From Elusimicrobiales bacterium (GTDB lineage: Bacteria > Elusimicrobiota > Elusimicrobia > Elusimicrobiales > UBA9959): a stretch of DNA of 48,215 nucleotides. The DNA lies in the NCBI GenBank assembly GCA_023701245.1, contig JAMPXK010000013.1:1-48215 (forward strand). The letters run 5' to 3'. How positions within the stretch are numbered: position 1 is the first letter of the stretch; every line of letters begins with the position of its first letter. Positions 16,382-23,346 of this stretch are shown here, one piece after another. The translations under genes and the position numbers were made by a program. The notes under the pieces are model-generated. The model ran no database searches, was not told the origin of the DNA, and was given only the letters and a program-made list of their open reading frames with translations.

Positions 16382-18127
16382 ATGAACGCCCTGCGCGCCA
16401 GAAAGCCGGCCTTTGCCGCCCTCGCGGCGCTGTTCCTGCTTTGCTGCGGCACGGCTTTCGCGCAGAAGGCGGCGGACCGCCTGCTGGCCTACGAGGCGGC
16501 GATCTCGAGCGGCGACCCGGCGGCCGCGGCGGCTTTCCTGAGGGACAGGGAAGCTTTCAACCTTTCGGCGGCGGACGCCCGGAAAGGTCCCGAACTGCTG
16601 GGCAAAGCGGAAGCGCTGAAAGACCTGAAAGATCTGCTGGCCATGCCCTGGGACCGGGAGAAGGCCAATAAACTCAATGGCGCCCTCTCCATAAGGATAG
16701 ATGCGGACAAGCCCCTTGCCAAGGTGGGGGTGGGACCCGAGCCCGAGAAGCTGCTGACCTGGCTGGAAAAGTACCAGCCCTCTTATCCCCAGACCAAAAA
16801 GGCGGTGGTAAAGACCGCCATCCGGCAGTGGGAAGTGGTTTTCGGGACCATGACGGACCTGCGCGAGATGAGCTGGGACCAGGCGCGGATGCTGCAGGGG
16901 CGCGGCGTGACCGTTACCAAGGATAGCTGGGGCTCCATGGTCATCAGCGAGCGCAATGCCGTGATAGCCCAGCTCATGAAACAGGATGACTCTTTCATGA
17001 TCTATAACGACGCGGCGCTGGCGGCCAAGAAAGACATGATGGCGCTGGAGGCCTCGATTAAAAAAGTGCAGAGCAGGCTGACCCCGGAGCAGCTGGCGCA
17101 GCTGGCCGGCAAGCCGCTGGACGACCAAGCCTACCTGCTGGGTAATTTCTTCGACGGCGGCGCCGCCAAGGGCGACGACGACCTGGCGCGCATCCACGCC
17201 GCGCGCGACTCGCTGCCAAAAGAAGTGCTGCCCGCGCAGCAGCGTGACCTGCTGGGCGGCATGGTGGGGCCCGCGGTCTCCAAGGAACTGGCCGGCACCA
17301 AGGCCGGGCAGCGGGTGCTGGCCTTCTACGCCAAAGAAGGCCCCATGAAGATAGTTATCCGGCCCGTGACCGGTAAATATTCCGAATACGATCCCGCCAC
17401 CCGCACCATAGCCCTGAATTCCGAGACCATACAGCAGTATATGCGCATGAAAGGCTACACCGCCGATTCTGTGATGCGCAGCCCGGAGCAGGTGGCTGAG
17501 ATAGCCAAGTACATGTCTCCCGTAGTGGTCTATGAGTCGGCCCACCAGATGCAGGATTCCTGGGCGCGTAATCAGGGCGTCTATAAACCCCATGTGCAGG
17601 AGGACGAAATAGAGGCCCTGTCGCTGGAAGGGCTCTATACCGCAGAGAAACTGCGCAAGGATAAGGCCTTCCGCGGCATCATGGATTCCAGCCGCGGCTT
17701 CTCCAGCTATGCCTCCAAGCGTGTGGACATAGCTACCGAATTCTCCGCCAGCGGCTCCAAAAAATTCGCCACCACTGTGCGCCAGCGCTATTTCTCCGGC
17801 CTGCCCTCGCTGGACGCGGCCGCCTCGCAGGTGCTGAGCGCCGTGTCCGAAGAACTGGCCCGCCGCTCCTCGCTCAGCGTGCAGGAGCGGGCGCAGAACG
17901 ACACCGTGAACCTGACCCTGCAGGAAGCCATGGAGATGACCCCGGAGGAGCTAGCCGGCTCGGCCGGTGAAATAAGTACCGAAGCACTTGCTAAAATAGA
18001 GAGGGACCTGTCCGCGCTCGGAGTTTACAAGAGCCGCTATTCCGCCTCCGAGAGGGACAGCCGCAAGGCGCTTAAAACTCTCAAGACGAACGCGTCGGCC
18101 AAGACGGCCGCGCCGCCCGCTTTATGA
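16382..18127 (+). CDS. exported protein with a metallopeptidase-like YESAHQ motif
   Basis: 581 aa with a signal peptide (residues 1-27, ending TAFAQ). Mostly helical by composition, with several charged helices. The central segment VVYESAHQMQDSW (Y384, E385, H388, Q391) resembles the HExxHxxQ zinc motif, but Tyr replaces the first His. An Asp/Glu-rich segment follows (VQEDEIEALSLEG), where a third ligand would be expected. It may be a degenerate peptidase, or a family with other metal ligands; activity cannot be asserted. The ATG is 3 bp after the C11 peptidase stop, and its end overlaps the next gene by ATGA, so the three exported proteins are made together. Confidence 0.7.
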   Translation: MNALRARKPAFAALAALFLLCCGTAFAQKAADRLLAYEAAISSGDPAAAAAFLRDREAFNLSAADARKGPELLGKAEALKDLKDLLAMPWDREKANKLNGALSIRIDADKPLAKVGVGPEPEKLLTWLEKYQPSYPQTKKAVVKTAIRQWEVVFGTMTDLREMSWDQARMLQGRGVTVTKDSWGSMVISERNAVIAQLMKQDDSFMIYNDAALAAKKDMMALEASIKKVQSRLTPEQLAQLAGKPLDDQAYLLGNFFDGGAAKGDDDLARIHAARDSLPKEVLPAQQRDLLGGMVGPAVSKELAGTKAGQRVLAFYAKEGPMKIVIRPVTGKYSEYDPATRTIALNSETIQQYMRMKGYTADSVMRSPEQVAEIAKYMSPVVVYESAHQMQDSWARNQGVYKPHVQEDEIEALSLEGLYTAEKLRKDKAFRGIMDSSRGFSSYASKRVDIATEFSASGSKKFATTVRQRYFSGLPSLDAAASQVLSAVSEELARRSSLSVQERAQNDTVNLTLQEAMEMTPEELAGSAGEISTEALAKIERDLSALGVYKSRYSASERDSRKALKTLKTNASAKTAAPPAL

Positions 18128-18741
18128 AGAAACTGCTGCCCGTATTGATGCTGCTCGGCCTGTGCGCCGGCGCCCTCCGCGCCGACGGGACGCCCGCCGC
18201 CTCCGCCGCGCCCGCCGCCCCGGCCGCCCCCGCGGTCAAGTTCAAGAAGTACGTGATGGACCACGGGTACTTTTCCTGCACGGTCCCGGTCTCCTGGTCC
18301 ATCAACCGGGAGAAGGACCGGGACGAGGATTACAGGATCTTCGAGGTCCAGCTGCTGGCGCCCAATTCCGACAAGGCGCCCACCAGCATCTTCGTGTCTT
18401 ATTACGCCGCGGAGAACGAGGACTTCGACGGTTATGAGGATTTTATAGACCGCAACGCCTACAACGCCCTGGGCGAGACCAAGAGCGAGCGCGAGAACTA
18501 CGAGCCTGTGCGCAAGATAAAACTGGCCGGCCGCCGCGCCCTGGAACTGGCGCGCGAGAAAATGGTCTTCCTGCACCCCGAGAGCAAATCCGACGAAAGC
18601 GTGCAGCTGAAGGAAAAGCTGTACGTGCTGCCGGCCAAGGCCGGCTTCTACGTGCTGCACTTCTCCGCCCAGAAGGAAGCCTTCGCGGAAAACCTTCCGG
18701 TCTTCGAAAAGGTGGCCCGCAGCTTCAAAGGCAAGCCGTAG
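18124..18741 (+). CDS. exported PsbP/DUF1795-like protein
   Basis: 205 aa. Signal peptide (residues 1-20) and an Ala/Pro linker (about 23-38) precede a domain starting YFSCTVPVSWSINREKD, the 'P.gW' opening typical of PsbP/DUF1795-like alpha-beta folds. A strand-rich body (IFEVQLLAPNS, TSIFVSYYA) and a terminal helix (FAENLPVFEKVARSFKGKP) also fit that fold, which often binds lipids or proteins. Last gene of the operon, overlapping the previous one by ATGA and followed by a strong terminator. Role relative to the two peptidase-like proteins is unknown; an accessory or inhibitor function is only a thought. Confidence 0.65.
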   Translation: MKKLLPVLMLLGLCAGALRADGTPAASAAPAAPAAPAVKFKKYVMDHGYFSCTVPVSWSINREKDRDEDYRIFEVQLLAPNSDKAPTSIFVSYYAAENEDFDGYEDFIDRNAYNALGETKSERENYEPVRKIKLAGRRALELAREKMVFLHPESKSDESVQLKEKLYVLPAKAGFYVLHFSAQKEAFAENLPVFEKVARSFKGKP

Positions 18742-18762
18742 CCGCCCGCGGCCAGGGCCATG

Positions 18763-18795
18763 AAAAAACCGCGCCCTGCCGGCGCGGTTTTTCTT
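18763..18795. terminator. bidirectional intrinsic terminator
   Basis: AAAAAACCGCGCC (18763-18775) pairs with GGCGCGGTTTTT (18781-18792), with U-tracts on both strands. It serves the secreted-protein operon (+) and the exported GDPD (-). Confidence 0.9.
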
Positions 18796-18811
18796 TTCAG
18801 CAAAGAGCCGG

Positions 18812-19696
18812 CTATTTCGCGTTCTTTTTTGCGGCCAGGTGCTCCACGAGGTCGGCGGGGTAATCCGTAATGATGGCGTCCACGCCGGCGGCTATGGCCA
18901 GGTCCCACTCTTTGGGGGTGTTGATGGTCCAGGGGGCCACCTTGATGCCGGCCGCCTGGGCCTCTTTCACGGCCTCGGGGGTTATCCACTTGTAGTTGGG
19001 GCTCCAGATATCCGTCCCGGCGGCCTTCAGGGCCGGCACGATGTCCAGCAGTTCCTCGTACGTCAGCTGGGCGGTGCGGATCTCCGGGGCCGCCAGTTTT
19101 ACCGCCTTCAGCGAGCGTACGTCGAAAGACTGCACTATCACGCGCTTTTCCATTTTGTGCTTTTTCACCGTCTCCGTCACCAGCCTGGCGAATTCCGCCG
19201 GCGCCGGGGTGAGCGAGGGCTCATAAGGGAACAGCTTGGTCTCAATATTGAACTCCACCCGGGCCGCCGCTTCGTAGCCGGACTTCTTCACCAGCTCGAA
19301 AACCTCGTCCAGGGTGGGCATGCGCTCGCCGGGCACGCTGATCTGCCTGGGGAACTTGGCGTTGGGCAGGGAACCGCAGTCGTAGGTCTTCAGTTCCGCC
19401 AGCGTGAGCGACCGGATAGGCACGGCCCGCTCCAGTTTTTCTCCTTCCGGGCCCACGCAGCGTTCCGGGGTGACCTTGGGTTCGTGGGAAACCACCACCA
19501 CCCCGTCCTTTGTCACGCCCAGGTCCATCTCCAGCACGTCGGCGCCGGCCAGCAGCGCAGCTTCGAAAGCGGGAAGGGTGTTCTCCGGCACGGTGCCGCG
19601 GCTGCCGCGGTGGCCGTGCACCAGCGGCAGTTTAAGTTCCGCCGCCCAGCCTGAGGGAACGGCAGCGACCAGCAGCGCGAGAATTATTTTTTTCAT
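18812..19696 (-). CDS. exported glycerophosphodiester phosphodiesterase
   Basis: 294 aa. Signal peptide (about 1-19, PSGWAA) followed by GDPD motifs: HGHRGSRGTVPENTLPAFEAAL (catalytic His and ENT), LEMDLGVTKDG, VVSHEPKVTPE (second His), FNIETK and a C-terminal WTINTPKEW. GlpQ-type periplasmic enzymes release sn-glycerol 3-phosphate from head groups of deacylated phospholipids. A GlpT transporter is encoded at 23347, so product uptake is covered in the same window. The SD CGGAGG lies before the ATG at 19696 and a TACTAT -10 further up. Confidence 0.9.
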   Translation of the reverse strand: MKKIILALLVAAVPSGWAAELKLPLVHGHRGSRGTVPENTLPAFEAALLAGADVLEMDLGVTKDGVVVVSHEPKVTPERCVGPEGEKLERAVPIRSLTLAELKTYDCGSLPNAKFPRQISVPGERMPTLDEVFELVKKSGYEAAARVEFNIETKLFPYEPSLTPAPAEFARLVTETVKKHKMEKRVIVQSFDVRSLKAVKLAAPEIRTAQLTYEELLDIVPALKAAGTDIWSPNYKWITPEAVKEAQAAGIKVAPWTINTPKEWDLAIAAGVDAIITDYPADLVEHLAAKKNAK

Positions 19697-19720
19697 AAGC
19701 AGCCTCCGGGTATTGTCTTA

Positions 19721-19726
19721 ATAGTA
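19721..19726 (-). promoter_or_regulatory. -10 box of the exported GDPD
   Basis: Minus-strand TACTAT, preceded by a TG dinucleotide, lies 24 nt before the ATG, with SD CGGAGG between. No -35 recognised. Confidence 0.4.
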
Positions 19727-19780
19727 CAAAACCAGGGCTTTACATGAAAGCGCAGAACTGGTAAATTCAGGACGCATGCG

Positions 19781-19872
19781 GGGGACGCTGTTGACTTATT
19801 GACTAACCGCCCCGAAGATGGCGGAAACAGGATAGCGAGCCCGAAGTCAGTCAATAAGTCAACAGCATCCCC
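19781..19872. repeat. 92-bp palindromic element with 24-bp arms (REP/MITE-like)
   Basis: The left arm 19781-19804 (GGGGACGCTGTTGACTTA...) is the inverse of the right arm 19849-19872 with one mismatch in 24. The 44-bp centre holds a CCGCC/GGCGG hairpin. It lies between two divergent genes. A related single arm is at 31543-31569. The arms look like target sequences of Y1 (IS200-like, REP-associated) transposases; no transposase is in the window. Confidence 0.75.
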
Positions 19873-19894
19873 TGACGGGGGCGCGGGGAATTGG

Positions 19895-19900
19895 TATCAT
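19895..19900 (+). promoter_or_regulatory. -10 box of the TatD-family gene
   Basis: TATCAT lies 12 nt before the ATG at 19913, predicting a leader of about 6 nt and no Shine-Dalgarno. It begins 23 bp after the palindromic element. Confidence 0.4.
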
Positions 19901-19912
19901 AACTGTAGCGAA

Positions 19913-20653
19913 ATGAAGTATTTCGACGCTCATAATCACCTGCAGAGCTATCCCTCCGACTCCGAGGGCGACGCCGCCATGGCGGCCGCCGAAGCCGCCG
20001 GGGTGGAGGGGATGCTGGTCTGCGGCACTTCTCCGGCGGACTGGGGGACGGTGCTGGAACTTTCGCTGCGGTATCCCGGCATAACGCCTTGTTTCGGCCT
20101 GCACCCGTGGTTCGCGGCCGAAGAAGGCTGGCTGGACCGGTTGGAGGAGTTCCTCTCGCGGGCGCCGTCCTGCGTGGGAGAGATCGGGCTGGACGGCCTG
20201 AAAGGCCTGCCCGGCCACGAGGAAAATTTCGCCGCGCAGCTGGCGCTGGCTAAAAAACTGAAGCGCCCGGCCGTCATCCATTGCGTGAAGAGCTGGGGCA
20301 AACTGCCGGAACTGCTCAGGGCTGCGCGCCCGCCCGCCTTCATGCTGCACGCTTACGGCGGCGCGCCGGAGCAGACCGCGGAACTGGCGGCGCTCGGGGC
20401 CTATTTTTCTTTCGGCCCGGAGCTGGCCGACCCTAAACGGGAAAAACTGCGCGCCGCGCTCGTGGCGGTGCCGCGCGGGCGCCTGCTCCTGGAGAGCGAG
20501 GCGCCGGAAAAAAACGTGCCCGGGCGCCCGGCCGGGCCGGCCGCGGTAGCCGCGGCGGCGGAGGCCGCGGCGGACCTGCTGGGCCTGTCCGAAGATGAAC
20601 TGGCCGGCCTGACGCTGGGCAACGCTGAAAATTTTATCCGCGAAATACAGTAA
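19913..20653 (+). CDS. TatD-family metal-dependent hydrolase
   Basis: 246 aa from the ATG at 19913. An ATG-free in-frame extension upstream would run through the palindromic element and is rejected. TatD proteins are TIM-barrel, two-metal deoxyribonucleases or hydrolases. Seen here: YFDAHNHLQ, CFGLHPWFA, GEIGLDGLKG, VIHCVKSWGKL, LHAYGG and LLLESEAPEKN. The last motif is usually LETDxP, so Thr-Asp is Ser-Glu and a metal-ligand Asp may be Glu. Short for the family but all segments are present. The next gene follows after 33 bp with its own SD. Confidence 0.85.
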   Translation: MKYFDAHNHLQSYPSDSEGDAAMAAAEAAGVEGMLVCGTSPADWGTVLELSLRYPGITPCFGLHPWFAAEEGWLDRLEEFLSRAPSCVGEIGLDGLKGLPGHEENFAAQLALAKKLKRPAVIHCVKSWGKLPELLRAARPPAFMLHAYGGAPEQTAELAALGAYFSFGPELADPKREKLRAALVAVPRGRLLLESEAPEKNVPGRPAGPAAVAAAAEAAADLLGLSEDELAGLTLGNAENFIREIQ

Positions 20654-20686
20654 GGGCCGCGGTCTCAATAGCGGAGGGAGGAGAAC

Positions 20687-21409
20687 GTGAAACATGGTAA
20701 AAAGCTGGTCTTGACGGTTCTGACGCTGAGTTGCGCCGCCTGGACGGCCTTGCGGCCCTGGGGCGGGCCGCCGCCGGATCTGCGCGACGCCCCGGCCTCG
20801 GGCGGGGCGCAATACGTGGCCAGCGACGATCCCAACTACTGGCACGTGGTGAACCAGAAAGTGCTGCCCGGCATGCGCAGGGACTGGAAGAATTATTTCT
20901 CCCAGGCGCGCGTGGGGCAGGTGACGGACTGGGCCGGCGGCAAACTCTACCGCGGCAGTGAAGGCGCGCTGTTCGTGGACGCGGGCGGGGAAGCCATCAT
21001 GCTCTGGAGCCAGTCCATGGACTTTAATTCTCTGGCGCTCAATAACCGGGCCATAGCCGCGCAGTGGTTTCGCCAGTACGGGTTCAGACCGGTTGGCGCG
21101 CCCGTTAACACCCGGGACGGTTTTTCCCCGGATTCCTTCACGCGGCGCATTTCCGCTTACGAGACGGCGCATCCCCTCATCAAGTGGATGGTCCCCATCT
21201 ACAATTCCCTGCGGCCCGGCGGCAGCAGGCGCTGGAAGAACTACACCCTTATCCGCGCCGGCAACCCCGGCTGCCTGCTCATCATGGACGCCGCCGGCGA
21301 AGTGAACCAGCTGTGCGTGGCCGATGACATCCGGGCCAACATGCGGGGCGGTTACGGCGGGTTCCTGGGCGACCTGGCCGACGCGGTAGGCGGTTACCAG
21401 GGCGGCTGA
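20687..21409 (+). CDS. exported protein with internal duplication, unknown function
   Basis: 240 aa, GTG start at 20687 behind GGAGGGAGGAG. A short hydrophobic N-terminus (KKLVLTVLTLSCAAWTAL) suggests export. Two copies of a motif are visible: residues about 64-105 (RRDWKNYFSQARVG... ALFVDAGGEAIML) and about 183-212 (SRRWKNYTLIRAG... LLIMDAAGEVNQL), i.e. R-W-K-N-Y, a variable stretch, hydrophobic residues, then D-A-G/A-G-E. Between them lie a WFRQYGF segment and a Phe/Ser/Asp-rich loop. I recognise no family. It sits between tatD-like and tcdA genes, both on the plus strand, in a likely loose operon. Confidence 0.65.
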   Translation: MKHGKKLVLTVLTLSCAAWTALRPWGGPPPDLRDAPASGGAQYVASDDPNYWHVVNQKVLPGMRRDWKNYFSQARVGQVTDWAGGKLYRGSEGALFVDAGGEAIMLWSQSMDFNSLALNNRAIAAQWFRQYGFRPVGAPVNTRDGFSPDSFTRRISAYETAHPLIKWMVPIYNSLRPGGSRRWKNYTLIRAGNPGCLLIMDAAGEVNQLCVADDIRANMRGGYGGFLGDLADAVGGYQGG

Positions 21410-21426
21410 CCGGGAGGACAACATCG

Positions 21427-22170
21427 ATGAGCGACGACAGGCTGGCGCGCATACGCCTTATGCTGGGCGAGGAGAACCTCGAGCGGCTCAAGAACTCCTT
21501 TGTGACGGTGGTGGGCTTGGGCGCGGTGGGCAGTTACGCCGTGGAAGGCCTGGCCCGGTCCGGCGTGGGCCGCCTGCGGCTGGTGGATTTCGACGTGCTG
21601 CGGGCCAGCAACATCAACCGCCAGCTCTACGCGCTGGGCTCCACGCTGGGCAGGCATAAAGCGGAGGTCGCCGCCGAGCGCGTGCTGGACATCAACCCGC
21701 GGTGCCGGGTGGAAAAGCTTAACGCTTTCGCGGCGGAGGACACTTTCGCGGCCATCCTGGACGGCCGCCCGGACCTGGTGATAGACGCCATAGACTCCCT
21801 TGGGCCAAAGGCCGGGCTGATAGCCGAGACCGTGCGGCGCGGCCTGCCGCTCATAGCGTCCATGGGCGCGGCCCTGCGCACCGACGCGGCCGCGGTGCGG
21901 GTGGGCCCCATCAAGGACGTCAGAGGCTGCCCGCTGGCGGCCAAGGTGCGCAATCTGCTGCGCAAGAGCGGTACGCACCTGGACTTTACCTGCGTCTACT
22001 CACTGGAACCGGTGGGGGAGTTGAGCAAGAGACGCCAGGTGGACCCTGAAACCGAATTTTTCGAGAAGGGCCGCCGCCGGGCGGCCCTGGGCAGCCTGCC
22101 CACCCTGACCGGCATCTTCGGGCTTACCATCGCCAACGCCGCCATCCAGCTGCTTACCGCAAAGCGCTGA
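21427..22170 (+). CDS. tcdA: tRNA threonylcarbamoyladenosine dehydratase (ThiF/MoeB/E1-like)
   Basis: 247 aa. TcdA (CsdL) is an ATP-dependent enzyme that cyclises t6A to ct6A at tRNA position 37. Seen here: the nucleotide-binding VTVVGLGAVGSYAVEGLARSG, the RLRLVDFDVLRASNINRQ motif typical of E1-like enzymes, DAIDSLGPKAGLI and the C-terminal GSLPTLTGIFGLTIAN. A catalytic Cys of ubiquitin-like-activating enzymes is not required in TcdA. SD AGGACAAC precedes the ATG. The preceding gene ends 17 bp upstream. Confidence 0.88.
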   Translation: MSDDRLARIRLMLGEENLERLKNSFVTVVGLGAVGSYAVEGLARSGVGRLRLVDFDVLRASNINRQLYALGSTLGRHKAEVAAERVLDINPRCRVEKLNAFAAEDTFAAILDGRPDLVIDAIDSLGPKAGLIAETVRRGLPLIASMGAALRTDAAAVRVGPIKDVRGCPLAAKVRNLLRKSGTHLDFTCVYSLEPVGELSKRRQVDPETEFFEKGRRRAALGSLPTLTGIFGLTIANAAIQLLTAKR

Positions 22171-22216
22171 CGCCCGGCTTAAAGCCGGTCGAAGGACCTT
22201 AACTTCTGGATCTTTG

Positions 22217-22588
22217 TCAGGGACAAGCCGGGGCCGGCGGACAGTCGGTAGCGGCGCTGGCGGAATCCTGCTCCGAAACCACCTTGATGGTCTTCATGCC
22301 CGTGCCGCAGCTCAGCACGCGCACACAATGAGTGGTGTCGACACCGTTGATCTGCCCGGGCACGTTAAGGCTGATGTCGCTGGGAATGGAACCCGTGAAC
22401 CAGCCGGGATACAGGCTCTGGAAATAGCCGTGACTCCTGGCGCCGGCGGCAACGGCGCGCAGGGTGCGCGACGCCTGCATATAATAACCCAGGATCCATT
22501 TAAGCACCATGACGGCCAGAAGGGACATCATGACCGACATTATCAGTACGTGCAGGAGCACCATACCCCCGCGCAGACGGCTTTTCAT
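22217..22588 (-). CDS. pilin/pseudopilin-like membrane protein
   Basis: 123 aa. The N-terminus (MKSRLRGGMVLLHVLIMS) resembles a PilX/type II secretion minor pilin: a short basic leader, Gly-Gly, then a long hydrophobic helix to about residue 32. The fifth residue after the presumed cut is His, not the usual Glu. The rest holds Cys pairs (THCVRVLSCG and DCPPAPACP), possibly disulphide bonded outside the membrane. Leaderless-type promoter TAGACT-6-ATG. Prepilin peptidase and assembly genes are not in the window, so a pilin function is tentative. Confidence 0.5.
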   Translation of the reverse strand: MKSRLRGGMVLLHVLIMSVMMSLLAVMVLKWILGYYMQASRTLRAVAAGARSHGYFQSLYPGWFTGSIPSDISLNVPGQINGVDTTHCVRVLSCGTGMKTIKVVSEQDSASAATDCPPAPACP

Positions 22589-22600
22589 AGTTAGAGTCTA
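22589..22600 (-). promoter_or_regulatory. leaderless-type promoter of the pilin-like gene
   Basis: Minus-strand TAGACT (22595-22600) lies 6 nt before the ATG at 22588, with no Shine-Dalgarno. Confidence 0.5.
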
Positions 22601-22611
22601 GCAGAGAAACA

Positions 22612-22631
22612 CCGCGGGTTCAATCCCGCGG
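22612..22631 (-). terminator. hairpin after the alpha/beta hydrolase gene
   Basis: CCGCGGG (22612-22618) pairs with CCCGCGG (22625-22631) around a 6-nt loop. On the minus strand TGTTTCTC follows, a weak U-tract. It lies just after the hydrolase stop. Confidence 0.5.
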
Positions 22632-22632
22632 T

Positions 22633-23337
22633 TCAGCGCTTTTCCAGCCAGGCCAGCACCGCCGGCAGTACCGGGGCGTTGGAGAGCATCTGCGCCCCGT
22701 GACCGCTTATCCCGTCGGCAAAAACCGCCGCCGCGGGATAGAGACGCGCCAGCGCGCCGGAACTTTGCCAGGCATAGGAGTCGCCCGGGGCGGCCACCAG
22801 CAGCGTCCGCGGCCGCGCCGCGGGGAAATAGTCCCGCGCGAGCACGCCGGCGTAATCCAGGCCGGGGGAAAGCAGCACCAGCGCCCCGGGTTTAACGGGA
22901 CCCTGAGCCGCGGCTTTCAGGGACAGGTTGGCGCCTATGCTGGCGCCGCAGAAAACAAGCTTGTCCGGGGCAATGCCTTTTTTTACCAGCCAGAGGGCCG
23001 CGGCCGTTATGTCGCCCGAGGCCGCAGCCCAGTCCCGCCGGGTGAAGCGCCGGTAGTCCGCCGGCCGGCCGCCGCAGCTGAGGCTGCGGTTATGCCCGCG
23101 CAGGTCCAGCGAAAGGTAGCCGTGGCCGGCCGCACGCAGCGCCTGCTGCAGGGGGGCCCACTCGTTCTTGGAAGACCCCAGCCCGTGCGTATTTATGAAG
23201 ACAAAGGCGCCCGAGGACGGGGCCAGGTAGAAAGCTTCCAGCCGGCAAGCGTCGGCGGTGGTGAAACCGACCGTCTGCTGTTGCGCGTTCAGCGCCCCGC
23301 CGGCCAGCAGCGCCAGCGCGAATATCATGACCCGCAT
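22633..23337 (-). CDS. exported alpha/beta hydrolase
   Basis: 234 aa with signal peptide (MRVMIFALALLAGGALNAQ). Alpha/beta fold: oxyanion HGLGSSKNEW, LSLDLRGHNRSL, nucleophile elbow FCGASIGANLSL (G-A-S-I-G), acid in LVAAPGDSY, and the His of ISGHGAQML. The extra Cys pair (CRLEAF, CGGRPA) may form a disulphide. Ester substrates of this family vary widely; none is indicated. The SD AAGGAG begins inside the glpT stop region, so it is co-transcribed with glpT, which could hint at lipid-derived substrates. Confidence 0.82.
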   Translation of the reverse strand: MRVMIFALALLAGGALNAQQQTVGFTTADACRLEAFYLAPSSGAFVFINTHGLGSSKNEWAPLQQALRAAGHGYLSLDLRGHNRSLSCGGRPADYRRFTRRDWAAASGDITAAALWLVKKGIAPDKLVFCGASIGANLSLKAAAQGPVKPGALVLLSPGLDYAGVLARDYFPAARPRTLLVAAPGDSYAWQSSGALARLYPAAAVFADGISGHGAQMLSNAPVLPAVLAWLEKR

Positions 23338-23346
23338 CGCCGCTCC

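Noticed and set aside
19799-19912. N-terminal extension of the TatD-like protein
   Set aside because: It would translate the palindromic repeat and the predicted -10 box; the DAHNH motif begins right after the ATG at 19913.
22170-22200. CCGGCTTAAAGCCGG after tcdA as an intrinsic terminator
   Set aside because: The palindrome leaves almost no loop and is not followed by a U-tract on either strand.
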